Assembly: GCA_021464415.1 (NCBI GenBank) | Contig: CM038469.1 | Span: 59,439,650 to 59,503,649, forward strand | Source: Lonicera japonica | Lineage: Eukaryota > Streptophyta > Magnoliopsida > Dipsacales > Caprifoliaceae | DNA length: 64,000 nucleotides | Direction: 5' to 3' | Shown here: in pieces, positions 36,945 through 51,300 of the stretch | Layout of the letters: each line of letters begins with the position of its first letter | Position numbering within the stretch: the first letter of the stretch is position 1 | Made by a program: the position numbers and the translations under genes | The notes under the pieces: model-generated | Databases searched by the model: none | Told to the model about the DNA's origin: nothing | Seen by the model: only the letters and a program-made list of their open reading frames with translations

Positions 36945-39900
36945 CTATATATTCATTTCTTCTTTGGGATTGTTTTGCAAAAAGGGCTCCCTCTGCGAGT
37001 TTGAGTCTAGACCATCATCAGCTCCATTGTTTAGAATCAAGTTTTGTTCTTTTGACTTGCCCCACATTACTGTATAAAATCCTGCAGTTACTATAAAAGC
37101 TCCAATCACACTGCATATAAACATCAATTCAATCTCAGTGTCAATCATTGGCATATAACAATAGGATGGCTCTATTGCCCTGAGCAAATATTGCTATAGT
37201 CAGAGCAATGGACAGTTTTGATAGCATATGGTACAATTTTTCACTAACAGTTACATGTTTCGGAAAAAACCATAATTGCTTGAAGGCAACAAGTGCAGCC
37301 TAGTGCCTCAGTTAGATGATACCAACATCTCTACTTTTTTATTGAACCTTACGAAACATCTAAAATGATGTTTGTTTTTAACTCTTCATGCTGTATAGAC
37401 TTCCATTCTGCAATAAGAGATGTGGTGTTTGTTTTCTCACCTCTTTGTGTTGAATGCTTAATTCAATTTTAATTAAGTGTCCCTACAATGGTGCCCCAGT
37501 TGTAAACTGCCTCTTATTCAGCATTTAGAGTCAAATAAAATCAAACACAATTTTCAAAGATTCCGTTCAGCATTAAGCATTTAGAGGTTAATGTCCATTA
37601 AAACTTATCAAAGCTTAATTCCAAATACTTGGTCTGTGATAAAGTTGATATCCTTTGAAGCTACTTGTCAATATTTATCAAAAAAAGATCCATGGTAAAT
37701 TTCAAATTATTCGAAAAAGTACCTGCCAATGTGAAGGGTTTCCCCAAGGAACATTACCCCCATGAAAACTGCAATGGAGATCCCCAAGGGCCTGAACATG
37801 GCTACATAGATAGGCCCCTTATCCTGTAAGCACCATGTATGTACACCAATGCGGAACACTAGCCCAAGTGTTGCCTAAAACATATTAACCAAATTAAAGC
37901 ACTTTCAGTTAAATCCTTGTATTTTTTGAAGCACCGACCGAAGAGAGGAATTAAAACCAAAAGAGATGAAGTCTGCAGTTTCCTTACCGCGTAAAAGATA
38001 GCAATCATCTCAATCTGAGAACTCAATTTCCATGAATTTGGATTCCTTTCCACGAACAGAACAAATATTCCACACAAAATTGTATTGAAGAAGCAATAGA
38101 AGAAGACAATGGTAGTTTTGTCAGGGAATACCTTTACAGTTGCTGCCTACAAATCATAACTTCATGTCAAGTTGGCATCTTAAAATACTAGCCTATCGAA
38201 TATGCAATTTGTACAAATGTAATTTGAATAAAATATTTTAACAAAAGAACTAAGTGGTCTATTGGTTGAGCAATTTCCTTAGAAGTGATAATCTGTTTCT
38301 TGCTTCTTTAGGCTCAAAGAAAACGAAGTGAAGGGAATCAAGCAACACAATTAGAAAAAAAAATATTTTTTTTCTCATTGTAGTTGAATTCAATCTTCGC
38401 TTTATAATATTAGATTCCTCTCAAGCTAACAATAAAATTAAATAAAAATGTCTTAAAGGTGTGTATTTTTAAAGGGTGTGCCATTCCACTCCAACATTCT
38501 ATCTAGCACTCCAAAATCCATCACAAATTTATAAAAAATGTCCAAAAGATCCATAAAAAGTGTTAGTAAAAAGATTATAATGGTGTGCTTGAGTACTTGT
38601 ACTAATAACCATACCCTTTCTAAATATTTAACAAATTTGTGTCTTGTATAACCAATTTTGGTCATCCTTTTGGACAAGCGTGTCTAACAGATATGCTTTG
38701 ACCCAATAACTAATAATTTTGTATATATTTGTGTCTCATATAACAATTTCTTTGCCGGATTCAACCGAGGAACAAAAAGTCCTTCAATCGACACCCATGG
38801 TGGCCCAGCAGATTTTTGTGGACGGTAAGAAATAAAACGCCCCTAAAAGTGTTTCAAAGGCCACCAGAGCGGGTCCGTAAATTTAAGATCTTTTTCATCA
38901 ACTTTTTAACTTAGATTAAGCACCATATAACATGTATTAAAATGAGGGAGTATTACTAATTATACTTCCGCTCTTTTTTCTTACCGTATAGATGTTATAT
39001 ATTGCACTACAAAAACAAGTGATTGAAAGGATAAGGCCACCAATAGCCCAACTTGAATGTTGTGAATGAAGAAGGATTGGTGGGCCCTTGTAGAGGCTGA
39101 TTATGAGTGCTCCTGATACTGATACCAACGCACCCAAAGATATGGCTATACCAGTTGAGCTTTTTATATCTAGCTTTTCCATCCTATAAAAGTATAGGAA
39201 GAAATATAGTAATTCAGTCACTCTTTATAACAGATTTTAAATTTGCTAATACGAGAAAAATTAGTACCGCCACTTGTCTCGTAAAAGAATAAGGATTCGA
39301 ATGAAAATCAGTGCCTTGTTTGATAGTATTTGTTGGGACTTGATTCTTTTTAATTATAAGGTCTGAGTGTTCTTAAGACACGCATTAGAATGACCATGAA
39401 TGCATGTGTGTGTGTGTGTGTGTGTGTGGGTGGGGGGGGGGGGGGGGGGGGGGGGGGGAAGCCAGAAAACATATATTACTCCTAGTGCAAAAAAATCGGA
39501 TTTTTGTGGTGATATTTTGCGCCAATAAACGACATAGCACCGAATTTTTGTTAGCTCTCACATCATCGCTAAAGATTTATTTTATACAATGAAACGTTAC
39601 GGATAAAAATATCAATTTTTATTATTTTATAACGTAATTGCATTTACGTGTATTTGTTTGTTTATAAAGTTTTTGCAACTGAATGTGACTTACCGTGATA
39701 AATATAGCTATTTTCTAGTTGTAATTAATATTAATATCATGCATAGAGTCATGTAAAATCCTATTACTTTTAAATATTCCTAGCTAAATACTGACATAGT
39801 ATTATGAATTATCAAATGGGTGATTTTATTTCTATCAACCATATCTTGCAGTTAATCCGCATTACTTTTTAAGTTAATTCGCGAACGTGAATAGATTGAC

Positions 39901-42900
39901 AAAAAATATTATTAATTTAATTTTATAAATATTATTTTGAATAATAATTTAATATCTAAATATTTGCTAAATTAATAAGTACAACCACTTTAAAATTTTA
40001 GATTATAATATTATTAAACAATAGGGAAATAACACAATAATTAATTTAGAATTCAATAATGCCTCCTCCGATTCTTATTTTTGCATCTAAACCATAAAAG
40101 AAGGCTTATATCCTCTGCCGATTAGTTACTCACGAAGCAACATGCAGGGACTCAATCATCAACTATATGTAATAGTAAAATCATTGATAGTACAGATCAA
40201 TCGAATGACTGGTAATAATACATGAACCGAATTAGAAATAATATCCATCTCCTCCTCCGTATACGATATTTCCACCATTTATGTTCATATATACAAACTA
40301 TCTTCTTCTTACTACATAAAACCCCAAAATTGAATTAAAGACATACATACATATATCTAATAATAAAGAAGGGAAAAATATATAAGGTATACAACTTTGT
40401 AAGGTTCAGATTGAATAATCTAAAATTTGAAGGGAATTGATTAAATAGATTTATAAGAGGAGAGTGGAGAGGAAACAAAAGATTAGAATATGTGGTTTAT
40501 TTTTTATTCCTTTATTTTGTTCAAATTTTGAGAGGGAAAGGAAAATATTTTAATGATTTTTTTACAAAATTAACCATCAATTCTCTTTCATATCCAAACG
40601 AGATTTATTTCCAGCTATCCAAACAACAATAAAATTAAACTCATTCATTTCCATTCTATTCCATTCCTTTCCCTCCTAATTAACTATATCCTTTCCATCC
40701 CTCCCCTTCAATTCAAACGGACTGTAAAATTTAATTTGAATGGTAGATATGTGGGTTTTAGTTCAAATTTCAAATTAACCATCATTCTCTCTACTATAGG
40801 TGTGTATATATATATACATATATACAGAGCATTTCCTATAAGGACCTTAACTTAAGGTCCTTATTTACGGACTTACCCTTTTGGCATGCTTCCCAATGGA
40901 ATTTTTTGATGAAATTTGGTGGGGATGTTCTTCATCGTGTGTAGAACATCTCCACCAAATTTCATCAAAAAAATTCAACCGAAAAATGGGTTAACTACAT
41001 GATTGAAAAATATTAGACATATATATATCTATTTCTGGATCATAATTTTTCAATCCTATAGTTAACCCACTTTTCGGTTGAATTTTTTGATGAAATTTGG
41101 TAGAGATGTTCTACACATGATGAAGAACATCCCCACCAAATTTCATCAAAAAATTCCATCAGGAAGCATGCCAAAAAGGCAAGTTCGTAAATAAGAACCT
41201 TAAGTTAAGGTCCTTACTTGAAATTTTCCATATATATTTCTCTTCTCACCTTCATTACTTCTCTATTTTGCAAACCTTCTAAATTTCTCTCACACACTAT
41301 CTCAAAGACCGGATCACTCAATTACATCAAAGTGCCATAAGTACATGTTACCCATAGTGTAAATATATATATATATATATATATGTATGTATACTCTATG
41401 CATCCTTCCTTCTAATTTAGGGTTTGTATTTTTCTTCGAAAAAATATATACTAATATTTTCAAATCAATTAATCCACACATAGTTGTAAAACCTAATCTT
41501 AAACTGTTTGAAATTTTTTGAAAGGTTATTATGAAAGAAATTTAAAATGAATTATATTTGGATTAGGAATCTTAATTAAAATGAAATCTAAAGTTATACA
41601 ATTATAAATTAATTTTAATTGGTGATATACTTATCAATTTTGAAAAACAGTAATATTGTCAAACTTTATATAAAATTTTCCTGATTTAGGTGGATTAACT
41701 GCAAAATATGGTGGATAAAAACAAAATCACCCTTATCAAACAGGTTCCCCCGCTAGATCCATCATTATCTCTAAATATATTGGTGGAGAAAACCGTCGCT
41801 AAAAGCCTGGTTCTAACGGTCAATACCAGAGACCTCCTATTATATCTATATCTATATCTATCTATATAAAAAGTACGAATAAACGTAAGTATTTTTCCTT
41901 TTTATGGTCAAATATGCCCTTTTATTTTATAATTATATATCAACCTAAGATAATTAGACGACTTATTATTTATTTATTTATTTAACTTATAAGAGTCCAC
42001 ATTAGAATTAAAGTTTACATTGATAAAAACTTCTTATTATTTAACTAATAAAAAATCAAAATCTACATTGAGTATAATATTGCATTATTTATTGAACTTA
42101 TAGAATCCACATTATAATCAAAATTTACATTGATAAAGATTTCTTATTATTTAACTAATAAAATCCACATTAGAATCCAAGTCTATATTGAGCTTAATAT
42201 TGCATTATTTATTTAACAAGCTTTTTCACAATTGCATTATCAAGAACTTTCGAATCTCTCCCGAGTCTTCCTCAAATGTTGTGTTCAAGTTATATGAGGT
42301 TATCACTATTTTTTTTCTTTATTTAAGATCACTATTTGTCAAACATTTTTTTTTATTGTCGTTCAATTTACTATTAGGGTGTGTTTGATTGCCTTTTTTT
42401 CCATGGAAAATACTAAGGGTGTGCACGGTTCGGTTAACCGAATCGTGCGAGGCCGGCGAGAACCAAACCGACTAGTCGATTTTGCTAAAATGGTCAACCA
42501 AATTGAACCGAAAAATACTTAAAATCGGTCGGGGTCATTTCTGTCAGAGTCGGTTCGATCGAGGTCGGTTATTCAGTTTTTTCGATTTTGGGCTTAGACA
42601 ATTAGGCTTATTTGGGCCATAACTTAAAAATTATACATTATTAGGCCATGATTTAAAGTCATTTTTGACAAAAAAAAAATTGGGTTTCGTTTTAATCAAT
42701 TTTGACACTTTTCTTTTTATATCATTTTTGACAAAATATATATATATATATATATTATACTTTTCATCATCTTTATTCTTTAGCCTTTTTTTAAAAGGAA
42801 TAAACCTATACATCAAACCAATTAATGAATGACATGTGTATTGTCGGTTCAATTCGGTTTTCACCGGTTCTATGACACCAGTAACCGACAACTGAACCAG

Positions 42901-44441
42901 CCCCTTTCGGTTTTCATTTTTCTCAACCGAACTGGGATTGAAAACCTTAAAAATCGGCTAATTCGGTTCGGTTCGGTTCGGGTCGGGTCGATTTTTCGGT
43001 TATTTTGCACACCCTAAAAAATACTCATTTTTCACTTGATTTGACAATTTAAAGTATTTGATTGGCTTTTTTTCTGGGAAAAATATTTTCTCACTTTTGC
43101 TCACATGCTCACATTTCCCACCAAAACAAGAAAAACATTTTCTTTGTGATTTTTTTTTTTTTTTTGGGGGGGGGGGGGGGGGGATTTGTATTTATTTTCT
43201 AGGCAATTTGCACATTTTTCAAGACAAAATTTTACCCAAAATGCTATAACTTAAAATACAAAATACAAAATTTTAAAAAAAAAATTATATTTAAAATCTA
43301 CTAATCAAGATCAATTAAACAATATCCATCATGATTATAGAATTATGTAAAAAAAAAAATACACATAACTTTTTTTATATTAAAAATGCCATAATACAAC
43401 CAATATTTTTCTTGTAGAAAATTAAGGCAATCAAACACATTTAATTAACATTTTTCATGCAACTCAATTCTAGACAATTCAATTGCCTGGAACTTATTTT
43501 CTTTCCATGCAAATTCTTATAGTTAGTTCTTGGATAGATAAGTTGCAAAAAAGAGTTCCAAGTTATATCACTATCATTTTTCTTTATTAAGATCACTATT
43601 TATCGAACAATTCTTTTGTTTATTGCCGTTCGATCTATTATTATAGTTTATTCTTTGATATAGAAGTTGCAAAGAGGAAAGATGAATGTATTTTTTTAAT
43701 TTTAAGGTTATTTATTTTTTTAATTCTAAAATAAAATACTCATTAATAACACATATAACGCATGTGCTGAAAAACTAATATATATAGATAATATGTATTG
43801 GTCTTCTTCTCTTTTCCAAGAGATGGGAGCTTTCTCTCTTCTCTCTCTCTTCATTCCTCTGATTCTTCTTTTTTTTCTCTCTTCATTCAATACTCTGGGG
43901 GCAATTCCAAAGCGACCCTTTACTTGGGCTTACCACCTAGGTATTGGACATGACTCCTCTCTGCTGAGTTTGATTTGGGTTTGAATAAAGAATTCTAGCG
44001 GGTTGGGGGTGACATTGAGTTAGATTGAGAGATTGGGATTTTAGAAAGAGAGAGGAACGGAGAGAGGAATGAGAGAGAGAGAGAAACACCATTCATAAGA
44101 TTATTATAAGCGGATGAAGAGAGAGAGAGAAACAAAATTTTTTCAACGGACTACACCACCAACCCAACAAACAGTACTACTATTATTTAACAATTAACAT
44201 ATAAGTAATTTGAACACCCTGTAATTAAGCAGTACCTGAATATGATTGCAAGCATAAACGTAAATATCGGGACTAAATTGTTCATGGCCGATACAAGAGT
44301 TGGAGAACTGTATTTGAGGCCGAGCAACGCCAGTATCTGTGCCAAACTCCTGCAAAAAGAAAAATTAAAATCCGTAACTATATGTTCTTTCACCAAGTGA
44401 GTATATAATCCACTCAAGTGAAGGACTCAAAGATTTAATTC

Positions 44442-44482
<41 letters not shown>

Positions 44483-44871
44483 ACCCAATTAGGCTGATGA
44501 GGATGAACCTGCAGACGACTGAGAAAGTGAAAGGAGGCCGTTTCCTTCTGCAAATGGAAAAATTAAAATTACTAGGAAAATTAATACAGTGTTTAGGGTG
44601 AAATTCATTGTGTTCAAACCAAAAACCAAGGAAAATTTGTATCGTGCAGTTATAGAAAAGTTGATTAAGGGGGGAATGAAGGAATAAACCTGAAAACAAA
44701 AGGTAGAAGGATTATAGTGCCAAGGGCATTATAGTAAACAATGAACACCAAGTTGCTCATTCCTTTTGTTATGGCTGCTTTGCATAATGTCGACAAGCCA
44801 ACATCCGTACACTCCACTGTTATCATCGCTACCATGGGAGCTGCACTCCAAACCCAAGAAAGGAAATCCAT
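36945..44871 (-). CDS. WAT1-related (EamA/DMT family) membrane transporter, copy C, 7 exons
   Basis: Exons on the minus strand: 44871-44690, 44547-44485, 44349-44236, 39183-38985, 38146-37988, 37874-37723, 37110-36945. All introns are GT-AG and the joined frame is 1035 bp, giving 344 aa. It begins MDFLSWVWSAAPMVAMITVE and keeps [66 protein letters not shown] and FYTVMWGKSKEQ. Exons 2, 3, 5 and 6 have exactly the lengths of copy A; exon 4 is 36 bp shorter, in the variable loop after YKGPPIL. The family has two EamA repeats and about ten membrane segments; the substrate is unknown. Intron 3 is about 5.05 kb (39184-44235) and holds at least two MITEs. The UVH3 stop codon lies only 509 bp upstream. 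Confidence 0.94.
39404..39459. repeat. (TG)n followed by a long G run, intron 3 of WAT1 copy C
   Basis: A TG dinucleotide tract of about 24 bases runs into about 29 nearly uninterrupted G residues. Such a run is prone to sequencing and assembly errors. Confidence 0.9.
40831..41227. mobile_element. Nested foldback MITE in intron 3 of WAT1 copy C
   Basis: The outer arms (TAAGGACCTTAACTTAAGGT and its inverse at 41191-41216) pair over about 180 bp. Each arm is itself palindromic: GATGAAATTTGGTGGGGATG is answered by CATCTCCACCAAATTTCATC 50 bp later. Predicted structures are therefore either one long hairpin or two smaller ones. Non-coding; exact ends uncertain by a few bases. Confidence 0.8.
42415..43017. 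mobile_element. hAT MITE in intron 3 of WAT1 copy C
   Basis: Flanked by perfect AAAATACT direct repeats (42407-42414 and 43018-43025), an 8-bp hAT target duplication. Ends are AAGGGTGTGCACGG and TTTTGCACACCCTAA. Subterminal regions are packed with CGGTTCGGTTAACCGAA-like motifs. Length is 603 bp; it encodes nothing. Confidence 0.87.
43151..43183. repeat. Poly-T/poly-G run
   Basis: About 16 T followed by about 17 G residues, within intron 3 of WAT1 copy C. It is a possible assembly weak point. Confidence 0.9.
44441..44480. repeat. (GA)n microsatellite in intron 2 of WAT1 copy C
   Basis: About 40 bases of uninterrupted GA directly next to the intron 2 donor site (GT at 44483-44484 on the minus strand). 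Confidence 0.95.
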
Positions 44872-45380
44872 CTCTCTCTCTATATATATATATATATAAA
44901 TACCAAACTTTAATACAAGGCTAAGGAGGACCATTCTACATTATATATGCCCCATATGACTGTACCCACATGCAGACATAAAGATAATTTTGATGGTTTT
45001 TTTGTCATCATGGAGAAAGCTATTTAATATTAATATCATAATTCACAAAAGTCTATCAAAATAATAAAAAGAAAAAGGTCCTGTTAAATACTTTATTAAT
45101 ATAATCCAATGATGACCAAACTAACGTTTGGTAAATCTGCTCATGACGGAATATCCCAACTCTGACACGAAAGAGGTCCAAAACTAGAAAATTTGTCATT
45201 TACCAGTATTTAATCTTCAACCAACATATATATTCTTTGAACAAAATTCGCTAGAATCTACAGACATGAATGATAAGAGTCTTAATAAAGTTAATAGTAA
45301 CACAAACCAACTTTGTTTTTCTCACATTAACACAAACCAACTTAACAAACTCTAAACTTTGAAAAAGAAATAAACCAAAT
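44872..45380 (-). promoter_or_regulatory. Promoter region of WAT1 copy C
   Basis: These 509 bp lie between the UVH3 stop codon and the WAT1 copy C start codon, both genes being on the minus strand. A TATATATATATATA run at 44881-44897 and a GAGAGAGA tract abut the ATG. The region must hold both the UVH3 3' end and the WAT1 promoter, unless transcription starts further upstream. Confidence 0.5.
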
Positions 45381-48300
45381 TCAACCCTTTCGTCGCTTTC
45401 TTTTCAAGTAAGGCATGGCACTCAAACTCAAAGATCTTATAGACCTTGTCCCAGAACCATCTCCTTCAATATTTTCCTTAGAGATAGCTACACCCGAAAT
45501 ATTTTCGTCAGTAGTAGCATTAGGACAGTCAGGATTCGAAGCTCTTAATGTGCTAGAAACTAATTGAGCGGGCCCCACATCAATATCATGATCAGCATCT
45601 TCCAAGTTGCCAGAATAATGGGAAGTGTTGTGATTCTCGAAGATGATAGCTCTAGCTGGGCTAGAAGCACATTCACTGGGGTCCTTATCTTTATCATCAT
45701 CCCCTTCCAAGCAAAATCCACCACCCATTTTTAAGTAGTCTTGAGATAATTCTACCTCACCGTATTGATCTGAACCTAGTAGACCCATTCTAGTTTCGGC
45801 TTCGGCCCCTTCAATTTCAACATATACACAAGCTGAGCTCTCTTCCTTTGAAGGATCTTTAACCATAAGATGAATTGTTTTGCTCGGACTCGAAGAAGCG
45901 CCAACATCTATGCCCTCATTATCACTAGAATTTCCATTATCTTGGCTGGATCTGCTTGTATCATCAATTTCCAAGTCATTTAAAGTGTACTTCACAGCCT
46001 TCCGATGACGTGCTGACTGGAAAAAACAAGCATGAGAATAGTTGGCCAGTAAAATATATCGCACTGTTAGCATCAAGGGGAAAATAGATAAATATTAGTT
46101 TAAATTCCAGCATATCCCTTTTGACAAAAAAAAAAAAAAAAGTAAGATGACACAAACCGAACCAGTGTCTCGAAAAATGTCTAGAGATCTCCCAACTGTC
46201 AACAAACAGTTAATAATGTGATAAAATGACCATCATGCCCTTCTTTACTAACTTATTACTGTAATTATTATATCTTAAAAATAACAAATAAAAAACCAAA
46301 ATCAACTTTGCTATGAATGTGAGGGAATCTTTTTTCATTTTGTTTTTTTCAAGATACGTACCAAAATCAATATGTGATCGACGGGGTATTTTCTATATTT
46401 AATAAACAAGTTAGCATTTACAAACTGCTATATTTTAGGCAATGGAAGTTTGCTACAAAAATAATTACATTGGAGATTTTTGGCCTTTTGAGGAACATGT
46501 GGGTGAAGCTGGACCTTTGTAAAACATATGGGTCCAAGTGGAATTACCAATATTTACTTCCTTCTGTTTTTATAAGAAACAAACGTCGATGCAGTGGTAG
46601 AAGAAAAGGAAAGTTCACACAAGCAACTATAGACTGCTGTATGGTGTATGGAATTACTAGTCCCGCATTCCCTGAGAGTCCCATCTTAAGGTAAATAGGT
46701 TTGGGCAGTTGTTAGGTCCTTAATTGAGAGTATTTTTTCTTTTTTTGATAGTTGCCAATTTATGCAATTAGCATCATTCGTAAAATGGTCATGTAACGAG
46801 CCCAACATGCCTTGCCTAGTACCAGTAACCAAGGTAGGACGACTCAACCAAGGACCAATCAAAAGCCTAACTAGCAGCATAGATCCCATCATTTAGACAA
46901 AGGGCATGGACACAGCAACTTTGCAGTCCATACTCTTAGGTTCCGTTTGATTCATCCTTCAGATTTTCCTGGAAAGCTAGATTCCTATTTACTCAAAGAT
47001 TTCAACGTTTTGTTGGAGTTTTGCAAAGGAATCCAGGATTCCTAGGAAAGGAAAATTCCTTGCATCAATTCACATATTCAATGTGGATGTTGGGGGGGGC
47101 GGCGCTGGGGGAAGCTAAGACGATTTCCAGGAAACCTTGCATTTTTCTTTTTTTTCAACAAACTTACCCCTATTTTTAATAAATAACCAAACATTTTTCT
47201 TTTGCATCCTAATACAGTAATGTTTAATAATACATTATAATATGGTAACCAATTTTAACTAAATACAAAAAAATTTATTCTAAATATGAGAAAGGAGAGT
47301 TCAGTCTACCGAATATTGGCAAGGAAATTCAACCCAGGAAAGGAGCGAATCCAAAATGCCAATTCATTTCTCAAAACTCGAACCAAACTATCATTAATCA
47401 AAAATCTTACGTATTCAAACATGAATGAAACACTACAAACAGTAAAGCTTACCCGTCGTACTTCATGTGGCCCTTCATGCTTCTCAACCTGCTCTTCTTG
47501 CTTCTTACTATCACAATTGCTTCCCTCATCAGAGTTACTAGTATCAGCATTTTCAAAACCAGAATTCTGTTTCATCCTCCCCCTTCCAACAGATTGTCCT
47601 CTTGCTCTTCCTCTGCCTTTTCCAATAGATCCTTTGTTCGTATTCTGCCTGCCTTCTGCCTTAATTGGTGATTCTGAATTTCCCGCTTCAGATGGAAAAC
47701 GATTCCTCCTTTTTCTTGACTGCTTTGAAGCTGATTTTTCTGTGGAATTGGTTTCCTCTTTACCAACACCAGCCTCAGCTGTAATCGATTGTTCTCCAGG
47801 TAAGTCATTGCCAGCTGCAATCTGGCTTACTTTTGCTTTCTTTCTACTTTTAGAATCATCTTGCACAGAATCATCCATTAATTCCAAGGACTTGTTCCCC
47901 GTTATTCCTTTTACAGCTTTTTTTATCCTCTTACTTCGAATTTTTGCAAACCTCTCATTGAAAGTGTAAAATGCTTCCAAGCGCAATTGAGTCTTCAAAA
48001 CATCAAGAAACACCATGAAAGCCATAGGAAATGTAAACATAAGTTCCACTTTCAAAAGCATATATACAAGAAAGGAAAAGCCAAACTAAGATTTACTGAA
48101 TGATTGGGGGGCTATAAAGTCGATAATTATAAACTATTAGCTTTGGGAATGCCAGTTCTACTTAATTTAGGACTCAACAAAGAAATGTGGAACTTGATGT
48201 TTATTTAGAGACTAACCTCATGTTTGTTGTACTCCTTCAAAACAGGTACTAGCAATTCATCAGCCTTCTGGGTACCCCATCCAAACTTTTCCCAACACAA

Positions 48301-51300
48301 CCTGCTTCAAAATAGAACAGCTTAGGAAATGTAGACTGTGATGAGTTGGGGAGAAATGGGGATATTTCCTTTGAAGTAAAAATAAACGCGAAAAATAAAA
48401 TTTTCAAACTGGAATCCCTTGGTTGGTTTCCAATTTTCAAATTTACATTTGAAGCGTTGTAATGTGTTCTCAAATGAAATTGAAAAGTTTTCAGTATTTT
48501 TTTACCACTCCCCGCCGTGAAAAAAAAATAATAAAAACACCACACAAATTAAGAGTCATGTTTCCTTTTTGGACATAATTAATTGACCAAATTCTGTGAC
48601 AGTAAATAGGTTTATATTCTTGGCCATTGATCACGGTGTAATTAGTGTTTTCTTAAAATGCGTGAAAGTCAAAAAACGTTCTCCAACAAGAACCAAAATC
48701 ATAATGCAACCTCCAAAGCATTTCCATGTGCCCCTAGCCCCAGGCAGAAATTACAAGCCAGATAAATTGTGAAGAACTCACTTGCGAAGAACACGTTGAT
48801 CTGGCTTTCCCCATGCAAAAGGCTCTGTTGACTTGTCAACTTGTGGAGCAGTATATGCTGAAAAAACTGCTTCACTTGGGAAGGTTGAAGGAATGTGCCA
48901 GTTTTTGCTCACATTTCTCTATTATTAAGAAGAGGGAAGTGGTGAGAAATGAATTGACAATTTTTCACTTAAGTGCTCTAACATTAAAAAAATATATCGT
49001 TCAACCATTAAAAAAATATATTGATCTACCATTAGAAAAAATATATAGTCCCTTTGTCTCAAATTAAGAATCCCACTTCCTTTTCTGGACGTCTCATGTT
49101 TGTTGAGTCCTATTTCCATTTTAGGACATATTCAACGTACTCAAATTCACTACAGTATATAAATTGTATTCTTGGGATTAGGTTGAAGTTGTTAGTTAAA
49201 AACTACACAAAGCCAAAGTGGGACTCTTAATTTAGATGGAGGGAGCAAAAAAAAAAAAAACTTGAAAATTTTATTACATGCTTCTCCATGAAAATCTGCT
49301 TCTCATTGTCAATGTTGTCCAAGAAAGAAGCTCCTTCATTGTTGTTATTTGAGCAACTCGCATCAATGTCGGCGGCTTTTGACCCTTTTTTCCTTGAACG
49401 AGATCCAGCTTGCAAATCAGCCTTCCCGAGAATAGATGGATCTGGTGATTCAATCCACTCCCGGAATTTATGGAGACCATCTTCCTCGGGAAACGCATTT
49501 ACAACTTCTACAGCATTAACAATGCCAATGCCGCTGGAGAGAAACCATTTTACGTATATCATGATTATATCCAAGATGATTTTATATATCTGCAATGAAG
49601 ATGACTATGCAGCATAACACTATTGAAAAGAGAGTGTGATTATTAATGGCTAACATAAATCTTAATAGGATTGCCAACATACAATTGTAGCTCACCTAAT
49701 ACCTTCTGTATAATCACTCCCAAGAAGCATTGCCATGCGGATTAATTTTTCCCTGGTTATACCAAGCTCGTTTTCAATGTCCTTAAAAAAACAAATAATG
49801 GTTAAATATGTGTTTTTTCTGAAATTGCATTACATAAGTTCAAACGAGTACATGTGACCTTCCTGGTCATGAATTAATAAATATATAAAATATCATTTCT
49901 CAAGAATAATGAAGCTGAAGTCAAACGAAAACATATCAAAAAAGAAAGGAAAATGTTCTCTATATTTCTAAGGAATACTACAATATGGAGTAAAAAGCAG
50001 GATACACCTAGAAACTGATTCTAAATTAAAACTGTTCCTAAAACTTGATGCATTTTGTGTGAAAATCAGGAGAGAGGAAGAAATACTATTATAATGCAGT
50101 GCAAGGTCCAGACCTTCATAAAATATGTCTCAACATATTTGCGATCATCAAATATATTTTTGTGCACACTCCGTGCCCCAAACAAGAACACATCAGAGTC
50201 GTCAGTAACTACACCATCAACAAGGTTTGTAAGTTCCATGTATGCACATTGAGCTTCAGCTTCCATGGGCGCAATGATATATGGTAAGCCAAACATTTGA
50301 AGCAACTCCTAGAATCAAACAATGATATTCAGATTAATTATACTTTTTTTCCCACTACAAGGAAAAAAAAACCAAGTCTATGATAAGGAGGACAAATACA
50401 GAAGTGAACAGAATACGTCATATGCAGAATTGACTAAATGAAGCACAAGATAAAGCTTGTCGGTATTTACTCATGTTAACATGTTATCTTCACCACAGAA
50501 AGGGGGGAAAACAAGCAAGCTATGATAACCATTTGGTTGTCTAATGTTCTACTAGAAGATGGTTATTATCTCTTATAAACTTCGTTCCAAATGTCATTTT
50601 ATTATTGTCAATATTCGTCAAACAATCCTCCACTACTAAAGTTGGAGCTATCGAAACCAAAACCAATAAGATTTGAGTGAAGATCCTTAGGATCTTAACA
50701 CTATGACACTGGGCTTAAAATTCCAAATCAAAAATTTTATAGTCTCAACATATCTCTACTACATGGAATTTTATATCATTGACATTAACCATGGGCATTG
50801 CCTGGTTGGACCCCAAAACAAAGGACTTGTCATCATATATCTGTTTGGTTGTCAAGAACGATATGCAAGAAAGTAATTCTCAAGAAAAGTGACGTAAAAG
50901 AAAAAGAAATTTGTTTTCTTGTAAGCATTTGTTCGACAAGAAATATAAATGAGTAATGAATTTACGATAACTAATTACTAATGTGATAAAAATATATAAC
51001 TAATTTATTACAAATATAATATTAACTAACAGTTGACACATTTATTCAAATTATAATTAAAATAAATGGGTGTAACATGATTAACATAAAATAATGTTTA
51101 CAACCAATATAATTTATTTTATATTTTTGAGGGGAACAATTATAATTATTTTAAATATAACTTGTAACTTCACGAGTGAATTGTTAAGATAAATATTTAC
51201 ATTAAACCAACAATTTTTATAAATAAAAAAATCTACTAATCCATAAATTAATATTTATAAGTAGTTTTACACTTTTACATATAATAGATTATTTTTTACA

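Noticed and set aside
39427..39459. Long G run as a possible G-quadruplex
   Set aside because: A homopolymer this long is more likely slippage or assembly noise; no promoter is nearby.
47286..47969. 227-aa plus-strand open frame
   Set aside because: It is antisense to UVH3 exon 14, which has strong family similarity and correct splicing; the frame is a shadow.
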